Source: Cytophagales bacterium (GTDB taxonomy: Bacteria; Bacteroidota; Bacteroidia; Cytophagales; Cyclobacteriaceae). From it: DNA of 64,000 bases. The position numbers were made by a program, and so were the translations under genes. Numbering within the stretch: the stretch's first letter is position 1; each line of letters starts with the position of its first letter. The notes under the pieces are model-generated. The model was not told the origin of the DNA. It did not search any database and worked only from the letters and a program-made list of their open reading frames with translations. The stretch is taken from positions 168,730 through 232,729 of the forward strand of contig JAKSDO010000187.1 of NCBI GenBank assembly GCA_022360055.1, given 5' to 3'. Below are positions 54,276-63,945 of the stretch, in pieces.

Positions 54276-55629
54276 ATCCATCATATTAGCCGCATCAATA
54301 TTCGTTACGCTTTCAGCATTGGGCCAGGATAGCGGAGATCATACTTTTACGTTGCAACAATGTCTGGATTACGCCTATGAGCACAACCAGAATATCATTA
54401 TTGCAAACCTGGAAATAGACATCTCCAAAGCCAAGACCGGCGAGTATCTTTCGGCCGGATTTCCACAAATAGACGCCTCCGCCAATTTCAACAAAAATTT
54501 TATTCTCAGAAGAACATTTGTTGATGCAAGTAATTTTGATCCGTCGATTCCGGCGGGCGAAGAATTGCTTGAACTTGAGTTTGGAACACCTTACGATGGC
54601 GACATGGGTATCGGATTAAGCCAGATGATCTTTAACGGATCGTACTTTGTCGGAGTAAAGGCTTCAAAAACATATCAGTCATTATCGACAAAGGAACACA
54701 TTAAATCAATGATCGACGTAACCGAATCCGTCACCAAGGCTTACTATGCGGTCTTGGTTAATCAGATGTTGCTGGAAACCGTCAATTCCAATTATCAGCG
54801 ATTGGATTCCCTGCTTAGGGAGACGACCATTATGCACGAGAGCGGATTTGCCGAATTGCTCGATTTAAACAGGACAAAAGTGGAGTATAATAACATCAAA
54901 ACACAGAAAATCAATTCAAAAAGAGCAGTCGATATAAGCACGGGGCTGTTAAAGTTTCAGATGGGAATGCCGGTCGAGCAAAAACTGACCATCGCCGAGA
55001 AGCTTTCAGACCTCGAGCTCAATTTTGAAGAAGACCTCAAGTTGAATTACAGTTATAACCGGAGAATTGAATATTCAATACTTGAGACGAACCGGCAACT
55101 TACAGAGTTGGATATGAGAAACAACAAGGCTCAATATCTTCCGAAAATTGATCTGGTTGCATCATGGGGTATGAATACCGGGGTGGCGGAATTTTCAAAA
55201 TTAGGTGAGTTTGGGAACAACAAAGTTTGGACAGACTACCAACTGGCCGGACTTTCCTTACAGCTACCCATTTTTGACGGATTGTATAAAGCCAAAAAGA
55301 TTCAACAGAATAAACTGCAATTACGGCAGTTGGAATACCAGCGGTTTATGCTGGAAAACTCTATTCAGCGGGAGGTAGATCAAATGCGCACAACATTTAT
55401 AATGAATCTTGACTTATTGCGCAGCCAGGATGAAAACAAACAACTGGCAGAATCGGTATATAACCAAACAAAAATTAAATACCAGGAAGGGGTAGGAACA
55501 AATCTGGAAGTTATTGATGCCGACAACGCATTTAAGCAAGCCCAAAGTAATTATCTGAATGCGCTTTATGATGCTTTGATCGCTTATGTGGATTATAAAA
55601 AAGCCCTTGGAATTTTAAAGATTGACTAA
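54262..55629 (+). CDS. TolC-family outer-membrane efflux protein
   Basis: A 456-residue outer-membrane channel; the ATG at 54262 starts a signal peptide (SIILAASIFVTLSALGQ), whereas the longer frame upstream lies wholly inside tetR. The mature chain begins with HTFTLQQCLDYAYEHNQN and ends with the second OEP repeat (SVYNQTKIKYQEGVGTNLEVIDA). It is the exit duct for the RND pump encoded two genes downstream. The start overlaps tetR by 14 bp and the adaptor gene follows with no gap. Confidence 0.93.
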   Translation: MKLYKSIILAASIFVTLSALGQDSGDHTFTLQQCLDYAYEHNQNIIIANLEIDISKAKTGEYLSAGFPQIDASANFNKNFILRRTFVDASNFDPSIPAGEELLELEFGTPYDGDMGIGLSQMIFNGSYFVGVKASKTYQSLSTKEHIKSMIDVTESVTKAYYAVLVNQMLLETVNSNYQRLDSLLRETTIMHESGFAELLDLNRTKVEYNNIKTQKINSKRAVDISTGLLKFQMGMPVEQKLTIAEKLSDLELNFEEDLKLNYSYNRRIEYSILETNRQLTELDMRNNKAQYLPKIDLVASWGMNTGVAEFSKLGEFGNNKVWTDYQLAGLSLQLPIFDGLYKAKKIQQNKLQLRQLEYQRFMLENSIQREVDQMRTTFIMNLDLLRSQDENKQLAESVYNQTKIKYQEGVGTNLEVIDADNAFKQAQSNYLNALYDALIAYVDYKKALGILKID

Positions 55630-56796
55630 ATGAAAAACCATAAAATAATGAAAACCAACTTCTTATTGATCTTAGGATTTATAATTGTAGCCTTGTCTGC
55701 ATGCAAACAAGATGATCCGCTCCAGGCAAAAAAGGATGAGCTAAAATTAAAAAAAACGGAGTTGCAAAAGATCAAAACGACCATTGCCGAGCTGGAAAAG
55801 GAGATTTCCTCTTTAGATCCTGAATTTGCAAAAAACAATCGCAAAGCAACCCTGATCACTACGAAGAATGTTGAAATGACAAAATTTGAACATTATGTAG
55901 AGGTAAGCGGTGCCGTAAAATCCCGAAAGAACGTTTTGATCAGCGCAGAAAATATGGGTAATATCAACCGAATTTTGGCTAAGGAAGGCGCGGAGTTAAA
56001 GCGGGGGCAACTCATTATTGAAATGGATACCGAACTATATCAGCGAAGCCTGGACCAAATGGAAACGGAATATGCCCTTGCCAAAACGATGTTTGAAAAA
56101 CAATCAAACCTGTGGAAACAGAACATTGGGACGGAAGTTCAATTCCTGGAAGCAAAGAATCGAAAAGAATCCATAGAACGACAAATTGCCAATATTAAGA
56201 CGCAAATTTCCAAGTCTAAGATCAAAGCACCTTTTGCCGGAACAATCGAAATCGTATATGTTAAAGAAGGCGAAATGGCACAGATGGGATCTCCTTTGGT
56301 AAGGATCGTCAATCATAAGGACATGTATATCAAGGCCGACTTAAGTGAATCATTTATAGGGAGATTTAAGAAAGGAGATCAAGTAATTATAAACTTTCCT
56401 TCCATCGATCAAACTATTGAATCCAAAATTAGTTCTGTCGGGCAGGTCATCGACGAACAGAACAGAACATTCTCCGTGGAGGCCCTGCTCCCCCTTACAA
56501 ATTTTACAATTAAACCGAATCTTCTGGCCGTTGTGAAACTCAGGGATTTTGAAAAACCAAACGCGGTCGTCGTTCCTTCAAAATTAATCCAAAAGGACAA
56601 TAAGGGGGATTTTGTCTTTATAACAGAAGAAAATAACGATGGATTGATTGCCAAAAAAATTCAAATTCAACGAGGGGTGACTTACAAAAACAATACCATG
56701 GTCCTAGATGGGCTTTCAGGGAGTGAAGTGCTCATTGATGAAGGGTTTAGAAATGTCGCGGAAGGAAGCAAATTAAAAATTGTGGAGAATATTTAG
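55630..56796 (+). CDS. RND efflux periplasmic adaptor lipoprotein
   Basis: Membrane fusion protein of 388 residues from the ATG at 55630 (382 from the ATG at 55648). Lipobox LSAC, with Cys25 of the longer form, anchors it in the inner membrane. Just after it comes a helical region of about 50 residues (KKDELKLKKTELQKIKTTI), an unusual N-terminal coiled coil, then the lipoyl half NRILAKEGAELKRGQ, a helical hairpin, the second half IKAPFAGTIEIVYVKEGE and a beta-barrel domain. It joins the RND permease to TolC. Confidence 0.92.
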   Translation: MKNHKIMKTNFLLILGFIIVALSACKQDDPLQAKKDELKLKKTELQKIKTTIAELEKEISSLDPEFAKNNRKATLITTKNVEMTKFEHYVEVSGAVKSRKNVLISAENMGNINRILAKEGAELKRGQLIIEMDTELYQRSLDQMETEYALAKTMFEKQSNLWKQNIGTEVQFLEAKNRKESIERQIANIKTQISKSKIKAPFAGTIEIVYVKEGEMAQMGSPLVRIVNHKDMYIKADLSESFIGRFKKGDQVIINFPSIDQTIESKISSVGQVIDEQNRTFSVEALLPLTNFTIKPNLLAVVKLRDFEKPNAVVVPSKLIQKDNKGDFVFITEENNDGLIAKKIQIQRGVTYKNNTMVLDGLSGSEVLIDEGFRNVAEGSKLKIVENI

Positions 56797-56819
56797 CAGG
56801 TCCATACTCAATCTAATTC

Positions 56820-59800
56820 ATGGAAAATCAGAACAACAAGGAAAAGATAATTAGAGAATTCGGGCTGAGCTCGCTCTCGATTAACAACCGCACCAGCGTA
56901 TTTATCCTCACCATAATCATTGTGATTATGGGTATGATCTCCTATAACAGCATTCCAAAAGAAAGCTTTCCGGAGGTAGTGATCCCTACCATTTATATCG
57001 GTACTCCTTATCCCGGAAATTCACCAATTGATATTGAAAACCTGATTACAAGGCCAATTGAAAAGGAATTGAAATCCATATCCGGGATCAAGGATATTAC
57101 ATCTACTTCCGTGCAGGACTATTCTACCATTATTGTAGAATTTAATCCGGAGGAAGATATCGCCAAAGCCTTGCAAGATGTAAAAGATGCTGTCGACAAG
57201 GCTAAAAGTGAGCTCCCGACAGACCTCGATAACGATCCCAACGTCATGGACATAGATATCACGGAATTGCCCATCATGTATGTAAACATTTCCGGTGATT
57301 ACAGCATCAATGAGCTGAAAACCTATGCCGAATACCTGGAGGACGAAATAGAAAAATTAAAGGAAATATCCAAATGTGATATCAAGGGAGCCCTTAACCG
57401 GGAAATACGGGTAGATGCGGATATCCACAAAATGGAAGCTGTGGAGGTAAGCTTCCAGGACATCAGCGATGCGATCGCCGCTGAAAATGTAACGCTGTCG
57501 GGAGGGAATATCCTGTCCAATGAGTTCAGAAGAAGCCTGCGGGTAGATGGTGAATTCAAATCTGTTGAAGAGATCAAAGATGTGATCGTGAAAGACGAAG
57601 ATTACCGGATCGTCTATGTAAAAGACGTCGCCAAAGTTACGGATTCATACAAAGAAAGGACCAGCTATGCGCGATCCAACAGATTGCCTGTGGTTACGGT
57701 CGATGTCGTAAAAAGAAGTGGCGAAAACTTACTCATTACCGCGCAGAAAATCAGAGATATCATTGAGCTTGCCAAAATTGAGCGTTTTCCGGAAGATTTG
57801 GATATAACCATTACAAATGACCAATCCAAATTTACGAAAAGTATGGTGGCCAATCTCGAGAATAGCATCATTACAGGGGTCATTTTGGTTACCCTGGTAC
57901 TCATGTTCTTCATGGGATTGCGCAATGCGCTTTTTGTGGGAATTGCAATACCCTTATCGATGTTTATGGCCTTTATGATACTATCGGCTATTGGTTATTC
58001 GGCCAACATGATGGTGCTGTTTGGACTGATCCTGGCATTGGGTATGCTTGTGGACAACGGAATTGTAGTTGTGGAAAATATCTACAGATTGATGCAGGAA
58101 GGATATAATCCGATACAAGCTGCAAAAGAAGGAGTTGGTGAGGTGGCGATGCCTATAATCAGTTCTACCGCTACAACACTGGCCGCTTTTCTTCCCCTGG
58201 CATTTTGGACGGGCATTATGGGAGAATTCATGAAATATCTCCCTATTACGCTTATCATAGTACTTTCGTCATCGCTTTTTGTTGCGTTGGTTATTAATCC
58301 GGTACTTACGTCCATCTTGATGAAAGTTGAGGAAAACAGGGTGGGCAGAATAAAGTTATTTATCGCGGCCGGAGCTTTCGCCCTGGTCAGTATTCCCCTT
58401 TATATGACCGGGAATTTTACCCTGGCAAACATACTAATGCTAATCGCTCTCGGCGCGCCGTTCAACGTTTTTATACTCAATCCCGGCGTCAAATGGTTTC
58501 AGAATTCATTTATACCTTTTCTGGAAAATGTTTATTCAAGAACAATACGATATGCACTTGCCGGAAGGAACCCGTACATCTTTTTCTTCGGCACGTTCCT
58601 CCTATTGATAATTTCCATTATGTGGTTTGGCGCAAGTCAGCCGAAAGTGGCACTATTTCCGGAAAGCGAGCCGAACTATATCAATATTTTCATTGAAAAA
58701 CCAATTGGAATCGATATCGACGAAACCAATGCGTTCACCAAGAAAATCGAAGATGAAATTGTTGAACTCCTGGAACCTTATGAGGATGCGATCGAATCAA
58801 TAATCGCCCAGGTTGGAGAAGGGGCCAGCGATCCGAATCAAATGTCAAGTGGCCAGGAAACTCCTAACAAATCGAGAATTGCGGTTTCGTTTGTCGAATA
58901 TGAATATCGCAACGGCATCGACACCCGTCAGGTGATGGAGCTGATCAGAAGTGAGATAACAAAATATCCCGGAGTCCAGATTACAATTGACAAAGACGCA
59001 ATGGGCCCTCCCGTAGGCAAGCCAATTAATATCGAGATTAGCGGTGAGAATTATGAAAGGTTGATCCAAATTGCAAATGGAATACTCACCACCATCAAAA
59101 ATGAAAATATCCCGGGCATCCAGGAATTAAAAACTGACCTCGAAACCGGCAAACCGGAATTACTGGTCAACATCGACAGGGATAAAGCCAGGAGGTTTGG
59201 CCTTTCGACCTATTCAATCGCCTCCGAATTGCGGACGGCATTATTCGGGTTGGAGATCTCGAAATTTAAGGAAGGAGAAGACGAATATCCGATCCAGCTA
59301 AGGCTTATGGATAATTATCGTTACGACATTGATGCGCTGCTAAATAAAAAGGTGACGTTCAGAGATAATAAAGGGAATCTGAAACAGATCCCAATTGCCT
59401 CGGTGGCCAACATCGAATACTCTTCGACCTACGGATCGGTAAAACGAAAAGATCTCGACAGGGTAATTACAATTTATAGCAACGTTGTCGAAGGATATAA
59501 CGCCAATGAGATTGTCGAAGAATTGAAACTCCTGCTTTCAAACTATGATTTACCGTACGGGTATACACTTAAATTTACCGGTGAGCAGGAAGAACAGGCA
59601 GAATCGAGCGCTTTTTTGGCCAGTGCCCTGATGATCGCCGTGTTCTCCATATTCCTGATCATTGTCGCCCAGTTTAATTCAGTCTCATCGCCATTTATAA
59701 TTATGGCTTCTGTGGTGTTGAGTACAATCGGTGTTTTTATAGGCCTGGTTACCTTTAAAATGGATTTTATAATAATAATGACCGGTATCGGAATCATATC

Positions 59801-60227
59801 GTTGGCGGGGGTCGTGGTTAATAATGCGATCGTATTAATCGACTACACGAATCTTGTGCGCCGAAGGAAACGAGCCGAGCAGAAATTAAAAGACAATGAA
59901 TATTTAAGCTTTCACGATTTGGTGGAAAGCATACGCATAGCCGGTAAAACAAGGTTGCGTCCTGTTTTGTTGACTGCCATAACAACAGTGCTCGGACTAA
60001 TACCAATGGCTATTGGCTTAAATATTGACTACGCTTCATTATTTAGCAACTTCGATCCGAATATTTATGTAGGTGGCGATAACGCTAATTTCTGGGGACC
60101 AATGGCATGGACTGTAATCTTTGGATTGATCTTCGCCACGTTCCTCACGCTGGTAATTGTACCGGTTATGTACCTGATTTCCGACAAAATTACGCTGAGA
60201 TTAAAAGGAGTTAAACTCAAAAAATAA
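56820..60227 (+). CDS. RND efflux transporter permease
   Basis: A proton-driven inner-membrane pump of 1135 residues, larger than AcrB (about 1050), with 12 predicted helices and two periplasmic loops. In TM4 the proton-relay pair reads LVDNGIVVVEN (D412, N413): one of the two acidic residues of AcrB is Asn. TM10 reads VVVNNAIVLIDYTN. This pattern is common in the Bacteroidota subclass of hydrophobe/amphiphile pumps. The extra length comes from helical segments around 490-570. With tetR, tolC and adaptor it makes a complete tripartite system; substrates are unknown. Confidence 0.95.
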   Translation: MENQNNKEKIIREFGLSSLSINNRTSVFILTIIIVIMGMISYNSIPKESFPEVVIPTIYIGTPYPGNSPIDIENLITRPIEKELKSISGIKDITSTSVQDYSTIIVEFNPEEDIAKALQDVKDAVDKAKSELPTDLDNDPNVMDIDITELPIMYVNISGDYSINELKTYAEYLEDEIEKLKEISKCDIKGALNREIRVDADIHKMEAVEVSFQDISDAIAAENVTLSGGNILSNEFRRSLRVDGEFKSVEEIKDVIVKDEDYRIVYVKDVAKVTDSYKERTSYARSNRLPVVTVDVVKRSGENLLITAQKIRDIIELAKIERFPEDLDITITNDQSKFTKSMVANLENSIITGVILVTLVLMFFMGLRNALFVGIAIPLSMFMAFMILSAIGYSANMMVLFGLILALGMLVDNGIVVVENIYRLMQEGYNPIQAAKEGVGEVAMPIISSTATTLAAFLPLAFWTGIMGEFMKYLPITLIIVLSSSLFVALVINPVLTSILMKVEENRVGRIKLFIAAGAFALVSIPLYMTGNFTLANILMLIALGAPFNVFILNPGVKWFQNSFIPFLENVYSRTIRYALAGRNPYIFFFGTFLLLIISIMWFGASQPKVALFPESEPNYINIFIEKPIGIDIDETNAFTKKIEDEIVELLEPYEDAIESIIAQVGEGASDPNQMSSGQETPNKSRIAVSFVEYEYRNGIDTRQVMELIRSEITKYPGVQITIDKDAMGPPVGKPINIEISGENYERLIQIANGILTTIKNENIPGIQELKTDLETGKPELLVNIDRDKARRFGLSTYSIASELRTALFGLEISKFKEGEDEYPIQLRLMDNYRYDIDALLNKKVTFRDNKGNLKQIPIASVANIEYSSTYGSVKRKDLDRVITIYSNVVEGYNANEIVEELKLLLSNYDLPYGYTLKFTGEQEEQAESSAFLASALMIAVFSIFLIIVAQFNSVSSPFIIMASVVLSTIGVFIGLVTFKMDFIIIMTGIGIISLAGVVVNNAIVLIDYTNLVRRRKRAEQKLKDNEYLSFHDLVESIRIAGKTRLRPVLLTAITTVLGLIPMAIGLNIDYASLFSNFDPNIYVGGDNANFWGPMAWTVIFGLIFATFLTLVIVPVMYLISDKITLRLKGVKLKK

Positions 60228-60291
60228 AGATTGTTTAATCGGCTCGTTGGGGAGCCCCCTTTTCAAAGATTCCAAACGACTAAAAATTATT

Positions 60292-61530
60292 ATGAATAAA
60301 GTGTTAATGATTTTTGGATTTTCATTATTCTTTCTTCTTATCGATCTTTACGTATATCAGGCCGTGAAAACTGTGATGAGTGATCTATCCGCTACCTGGC
60401 GGAGATCATTGAGCTATGGATTCTGGATGATCACAGCTATAAGTATCGCTTCTGTTTTATTGGTCAATGCAACGGATATACTCTCAAATGACCTGAGAAG
60501 AATTGTAATTATCGGCATAATTATGATCTATTTTTCCAAGGTCTTTGGCATGCTCACGATACTGCTGGATGACATTTTCCGGGCATTTTCATGGATCATT
60601 GGAAAATTTTCAAAAGCAACCCCAAATTCCTCCGGAGCGGGAATGACCCGCTCCGAATTTATGTCAAAAGCCTCGTTGATCGCCATTGCAGTACCGTTAA
60701 CGACATTTGGAATTGGCATCGCCTCAGGCGCACATAATTACCGGGTACGCCGAAGAACCATACATTTGCCCAATCTTCCTTCAGCATTTGACGGAATAAG
60801 AATCGGTCAATTATCGGATATACATTCCGGTAGTTTTTTCAGCAGGTCAGGCGTAAAAAAAGGAATTGATTTACTGCTGTCGGAAAAGCCGGATCTGGTA
60901 TTTTTCACCGGTGATCTGGTGAATGACATAGCAAGTGAAGTAAGCGCTTACAAAGATCTGTTTTCAAAAGTGAAAGCTCCTCTAGGGGTGTATTCTACGC
61001 TTGGGAATCACGATTATGGAGATTATAAAGGCTGGAATAGCATTAAGGAAAAGAAAAAAAATCTTGCAGATCTTATCCAATCGCACAAAGAAATGGGCTG
61101 GGACATTCTTTTGAACCAAAACAGAACCATCAAAGTAGACGGTGAAGAGGTCGCCATAATTGGTGTTGAGAACTGGGGAGCAGGCAGATTCTCGAAATAC
61201 GGAGATCTGGAAAAGGCTTATAAAGGAACGGAAAACAAACCGGTAAAGTTACTTTTATCCCACGATCCAAGTCATTGGGATGCCCAGATCAGACCGGAAT
61301 ACGGAGATATTGATGTTACATTTTCCGGTCATACACATGGCTTTCAGTTTGGTATTGAGCTGGGGGATTTTAGATGGAGCCCGTCAAAATACATCTACAA
61401 GCAATGGGCGGATTTGCACCGGGAGGGCAAACAATATTTATACGTAAACCGAGGTTTCGGATTTATCGGCTATCCCGGACGAATCGGAATTTTGCCTGAA
61501 ATTACAATAATAGAATTGAAAAAAGCTTAA
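60292..61530 (+). CDS. Membrane-anchored calcineurin-type metallophosphoesterase
   Basis: From the ATG at 60292 (412 residues; the in-frame TTG at 60247 is less likely) the protein has about four N-terminal membrane helices (to residue ~150) and a metallophosphoesterase domain with all metal-site motifs: LSDIHSGSF, TGDLVND, LGNHDYGD, SHDPSHWD and SGHTHGFQF. The layout is that of YkuE/YaeI-like enzymes, which hydrolyse phosphodiesters or lipid-related phosphates such as UDP-2,3-diacylglucosamine-like substrates; the true substrate is uncertain. It follows the RND pump after 64 bp and may be in the same transcript. Confidence 0.9.
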   Translation: MNKVLMIFGFSLFFLLIDLYVYQAVKTVMSDLSATWRRSLSYGFWMITAISIASVLLVNATDILSNDLRRIVIIGIIMIYFSKVFGMLTILLDDIFRAFSWIIGKFSKATPNSSGAGMTRSEFMSKASLIAIAVPLTTFGIGIASGAHNYRVRRRTIHLPNLPSAFDGIRIGQLSDIHSGSFFSRSGVKKGIDLLLSEKPDLVFFTGDLVNDIASEVSAYKDLFSKVKAPLGVYSTLGNHDYGDYKGWNSIKEKKKNLADLIQSHKEMGWDILLNQNRTIKVDGEEVAIIGVENWGAGRFSKYGDLEKAYKGTENKPVKLLLSHDPSHWDAQIRPEYGDIDVTFSGHTHGFQFGIELGDFRWSPSKYIYKQWADLHREGKQYLYVNRGFGFIGYPGRIGILPEITIIELKKA

Positions 61531-61531
61531 G

Positions 61532-62026
61532 TCAATTATCCTTTTTTACCCAATCATCAGAAGATGAAACCGTGATGGTCCCATCATCATAAACAAGAAT
61601 AAAATCGATCATACTTCTCTTTGTGCATCCCTGGAAAGCATTCGCTCCGGAACAATTGTAAAGGATGGGATATGAGAAACCATATGTCCTCTTCAGTTTT
61701 ACTATTTCTCCGTATTCATCCAAAATAAACCCCCATTTAATCTCAATTTCTTCACCGGGACATTCAAGCGAAAGCTCGGAATAATCGTACCGATAAACAC
61801 CATTTCCATCCCGATTTAATCGAAGAAAACCACTTTTACTTCCATTATAGGCTCCAATAAACTTGTCTTCAATCGAATAGGTGGTTAATACTTTTGATCC
61901 ATTGTGTTCCAGAAACCGGGTCGTATCCACCATGAATGAAAAATGAACGTAAACGATGAAAAGCCATTGAATTAACATCACTACCGAATTTCTTAAAATA
62001 ATGACAATAATAGTTAACCACATCAA
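61532..62026 (-). CDS. Hypothetical membrane-anchored or exported protein
   Basis: A 164-residue protein with a long hydrophobic N-terminal stretch (residues 1-32, IIVIILRNSVVMLIQWLFIVYVHFSF) acting as an anchor or uncleaved signal, followed by a beta-rich soluble part with three cysteines (C91 in LECPG, C124, C134) that may form a disulphide. No family recognised. Its stop lies 1 bp from the convergent phosphoesterase gene; it reads divergently to the DUF445 gene. Confidence 0.55.
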   Translation of the reverse strand: MMWLTIIVIILRNSVVMLIQWLFIVYVHFSFMVDTTRFLEHNGSKVLTTYSIEDKFIGAYNGSKSGFLRLNRDGNGVYRYDYSELSLECPGEEIEIKWGFILDEYGEIVKLKRTYGFSYPILYNCSGANAFQGCTKRSMIDFILVYDDGTITVSSSDDWVKKDN

Positions 62027-62134
62027 GAAATTCCAGACCCACTCACAAAATAAATTGAGTACTGCCCGATCCGGTGCAACTTGATTTATAATCGAATTAA
62101 CTCTATTATTGCAAGCTTTCGTATCCGATTACTT

Positions 62135-62731
62135 ATGATTATTTATACACTTCCTATTATTGCGGCAATCACCGGTTGGGTAACAAACTTCCTGGCTATA
62201 AAGATGCTTTTCCATCCCAAGAAAAAGCTAAATCTGTATTTATTCAGTATCCAGGGAATCTTTCCAAAAAGACAATCCGTATTGGCAGAACGGCTGGGCA
62301 AAATTGTTTCGACAGAACTGTTTTCATTTAGAGACATCAAAGACAGATTTACCAGCACTTCCACGGCAATAGAGATCAACAAGGTTCTGGATGAAAAGCT
62401 TGAAGATTTTATGGAAGTAAAAATCAAAACAGCCATGCCGATGCTGGCCATGTTCCTAAACAAAGAAGCAAAGGTTAAAATCAAGGAAACTTTACACCTT
62501 GAGTTTCAAAACATCCTTCCGGACATTCTGAATAAATACTCGGAAAAACTGGAAAAAGATATCAGCGTAGAAGAAATCGTGTACCGGAAAGTAGCGGCAT
62601 TTTCATCGGACAAACTTGAACAAATACTACTTTCCATCATGAAAAAGGAATTTAAGTTTATCGAGATACTGGGTGGAATTCTTGGATTTATGATAGGAAT
62701 CATTCAGTTGCTGATAATTCAAATGCAATAG
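62135..62731 (+). CDS. DUF445-family membrane protein
   Basis: A 198-residue protein from the ATG at 62135; the in-frame TTG at 62081 would add a weak leader. It opens with the family hallmark WVTNFLAIKMLFHPKKKL after a membrane helix, has a long amphipathic helical middle (KIVSTELFSFRDIKDRFT) and a C-terminal membrane helix (GFMIGIIQLLII). DUF445 proteins are uncharacterised inner-membrane proteins; a link to cell-envelope stress has been suggested for some. Short for the family (about 200-400). Flanked by AT-rich spacers; apparently single. Confidence 0.85.
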   Translation: MIIYTLPIIAAITGWVTNFLAIKMLFHPKKKLNLYLFSIQGIFPKRQSVLAERLGKIVSTELFSFRDIKDRFTSTSTAIEINKVLDEKLEDFMEVKIKTAMPMLAMFLNKEAKVKIKETLHLEFQNILPDILNKYSEKLEKDISVEEIVYRKVAAFSSDKLEQILLSIMKKEFKFIEILGGILGFMIGIIQLLIIQMQ

Positions 62732-62950
62732 TCTTTAAGAAGACAATGCAATTTACTATCTTTATTTTAATTCAGTAAGTCCATAACATTTCATTTGAAA
62801 ACTGTTCGTAATAAACAGCTCATTTTAATTGAGTTTCTAAAACATCCAGGTTAAATATTTTGTTATTGGATTTGTCTGTCTAATCATTTTTGTGATACAC
62901 AATTGTAAAATTATTTCTATATTTAATAGTACTTGTGAAAATTTAACCTT

Positions 62951-63508
62951 ATGAAAAACATCATTCTTTTCATCCTGTTTGTTTCCATAGTTTTTGGCGC
63001 TTGTATGAGAAATGAATATTTAGTTGAATCTGATTATAGTTATGCCGGGACATTCAAGCAATACAAGTCTTTTGACTTCATGACAGAAATTGGAGCGAAT
63101 AAGGATTCTGTTGAGCAGCGCATGGCCATCCAGAAGGCAATTCACAGAAGAATGGAGTTGCAGGGTTATAAATACAATAAAAGACGACCCGACCTGCTGG
63201 TATCATACAAAATGTTTTATGGGAATTTTGATTTTTATGGATATAATCAGCCTGATTTTGAGAATTGGTTAGTTTATGAAAATGATGAAGAGGCTTACGA
63301 TCCCATTACCTACGACATGTATGAGGGAACGATCATTGTAATTTTATGGGATCGAAAGAAAAGGCGAGTAGTTTGGCAGGGATATGCTACCACAATGTTC
63401 GGTAATCCTTATCAAAATGAGAAATATATAAAATGGGCGGTACGGTCAATTTTTGACCAATACAGGGTCTTTGGAGAAGATCTTACTGTTCAGAACCGGT
63501 TAAATTAA
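62951..63508 (+). CDS. DUF4136-family lipoprotein
   Basis: A 185-residue lipoprotein: hydrophobic start and lipobox VFGAC (Cys at 18). The mature chain begins with the family pattern YSYAGTFKQYKSFDF, has RMELQGYKYNKRRPDLLVSY in the centre and the conserved C-terminal RRVVWQGYATTMF. DUF4136 proteins are small envelope lipoproteins of unknown role. The 219 bp upstream are AT-rich and hold the promoter, but no clean -7 element was found. A strong terminator follows at 63533-63562. Confidence 0.88.
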   Translation: MKNIILFILFVSIVFGACMRNEYLVESDYSYAGTFKQYKSFDFMTEIGANKDSVEQRMAIQKAIHRRMELQGYKYNKRRPDLLVSYKMFYGNFDFYGYNQPDFENWLVYENDEEAYDPITYDMYEGTIIVILWDRKKRRVVWQGYATTMFGNPYQNEKYIKWAVRSIFDQYRVFGEDLTVQNRLN

Positions 63509-63532
63509 TTAAGTTTGACCACAGCCTACTGG

Positions 63533-63562
63533 AAAAGCTTAGGTAAAACCTAAGCTTTTTTT
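63533..63562 (+). terminator. Rho-independent terminator after the DUF4136 gene
   Basis: Perfect 12-bp stem AAAAGCTTAGGT (63533-63544) and ACCTAAGCTTTT (63548-63559) with an AAA loop, then three more T. The A/T symmetry means it could also act on the minus strand against readthrough from the rRNA operon. Confidence 0.9.
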
Positions 63563-63657
63563 ATGGTCCCGAACTTGGATCAAGCAGAAAATCTGTGGGA
63601 AAGGATAATAAAACGGTTATTTGCAAGATCATCTGAAAAGTAAGGATTTCTGCCATA

Positions 63658-63830
63658 GGTCGTAGAAATCTGACTGATTAGTGGTGGCCCGGTGTTGATT
63701 GAACCAGATTTCTCACAAGTTACCGATGACGTGTTTTTATAATAACCTGTAAATTAAACAAATACACAAGACCACGTCATTCAAATTTGTGCGTTTTGTA
63801 TAAAAAGTTAAGCCTCGAAATGACACTTTT
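63658..63830. repeat. Imperfect inverted repeat, copy 2, with a nested insertion
   Basis: Shares 34 identical bp (63681-63714) and the tail GAAATGACACTTTTTA with copy 1 at 11938-12023. Arms AGAAATCTG (63664-63672) and CAGATTTCT (63705-63713) form the hairpin. Relative to copy 1, about 100 bp are inserted between TTCTC and GAAATGAC; this insert has its own 8-bp inverted repeat ATGACGTG (63726-63733) / CACGTCAT (63773-63780). The rest of 63563-63899 shows no gene. Confidence 0.7.
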
Positions 63831-63899
63831 TATTTAACAGAAAAATATTGATGTATAATTTCTCAAAGACCGCAAAACTTCGGAGTTTCTTTCCGGAAG

Positions 63900-63931
63900 C
63901 AAAAAAAAGGCTACCAATTGTTGGTAGCCTG
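63900..63931 (-). terminator. Terminator of the rRNA operon
   Basis: Perfect 9-bp stem GGCTACCAA (63909-63917) / TTGGTAGCC (63921-63929) with a 3-nt loop; on the minus strand a T-run (A-run 63901-63908 on plus) follows. It lies about 15 bp after the 5S rRNA 3' end. Confidence 0.9.
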
Positions 63932-63945
63932 TGTTAGTATAAAAT

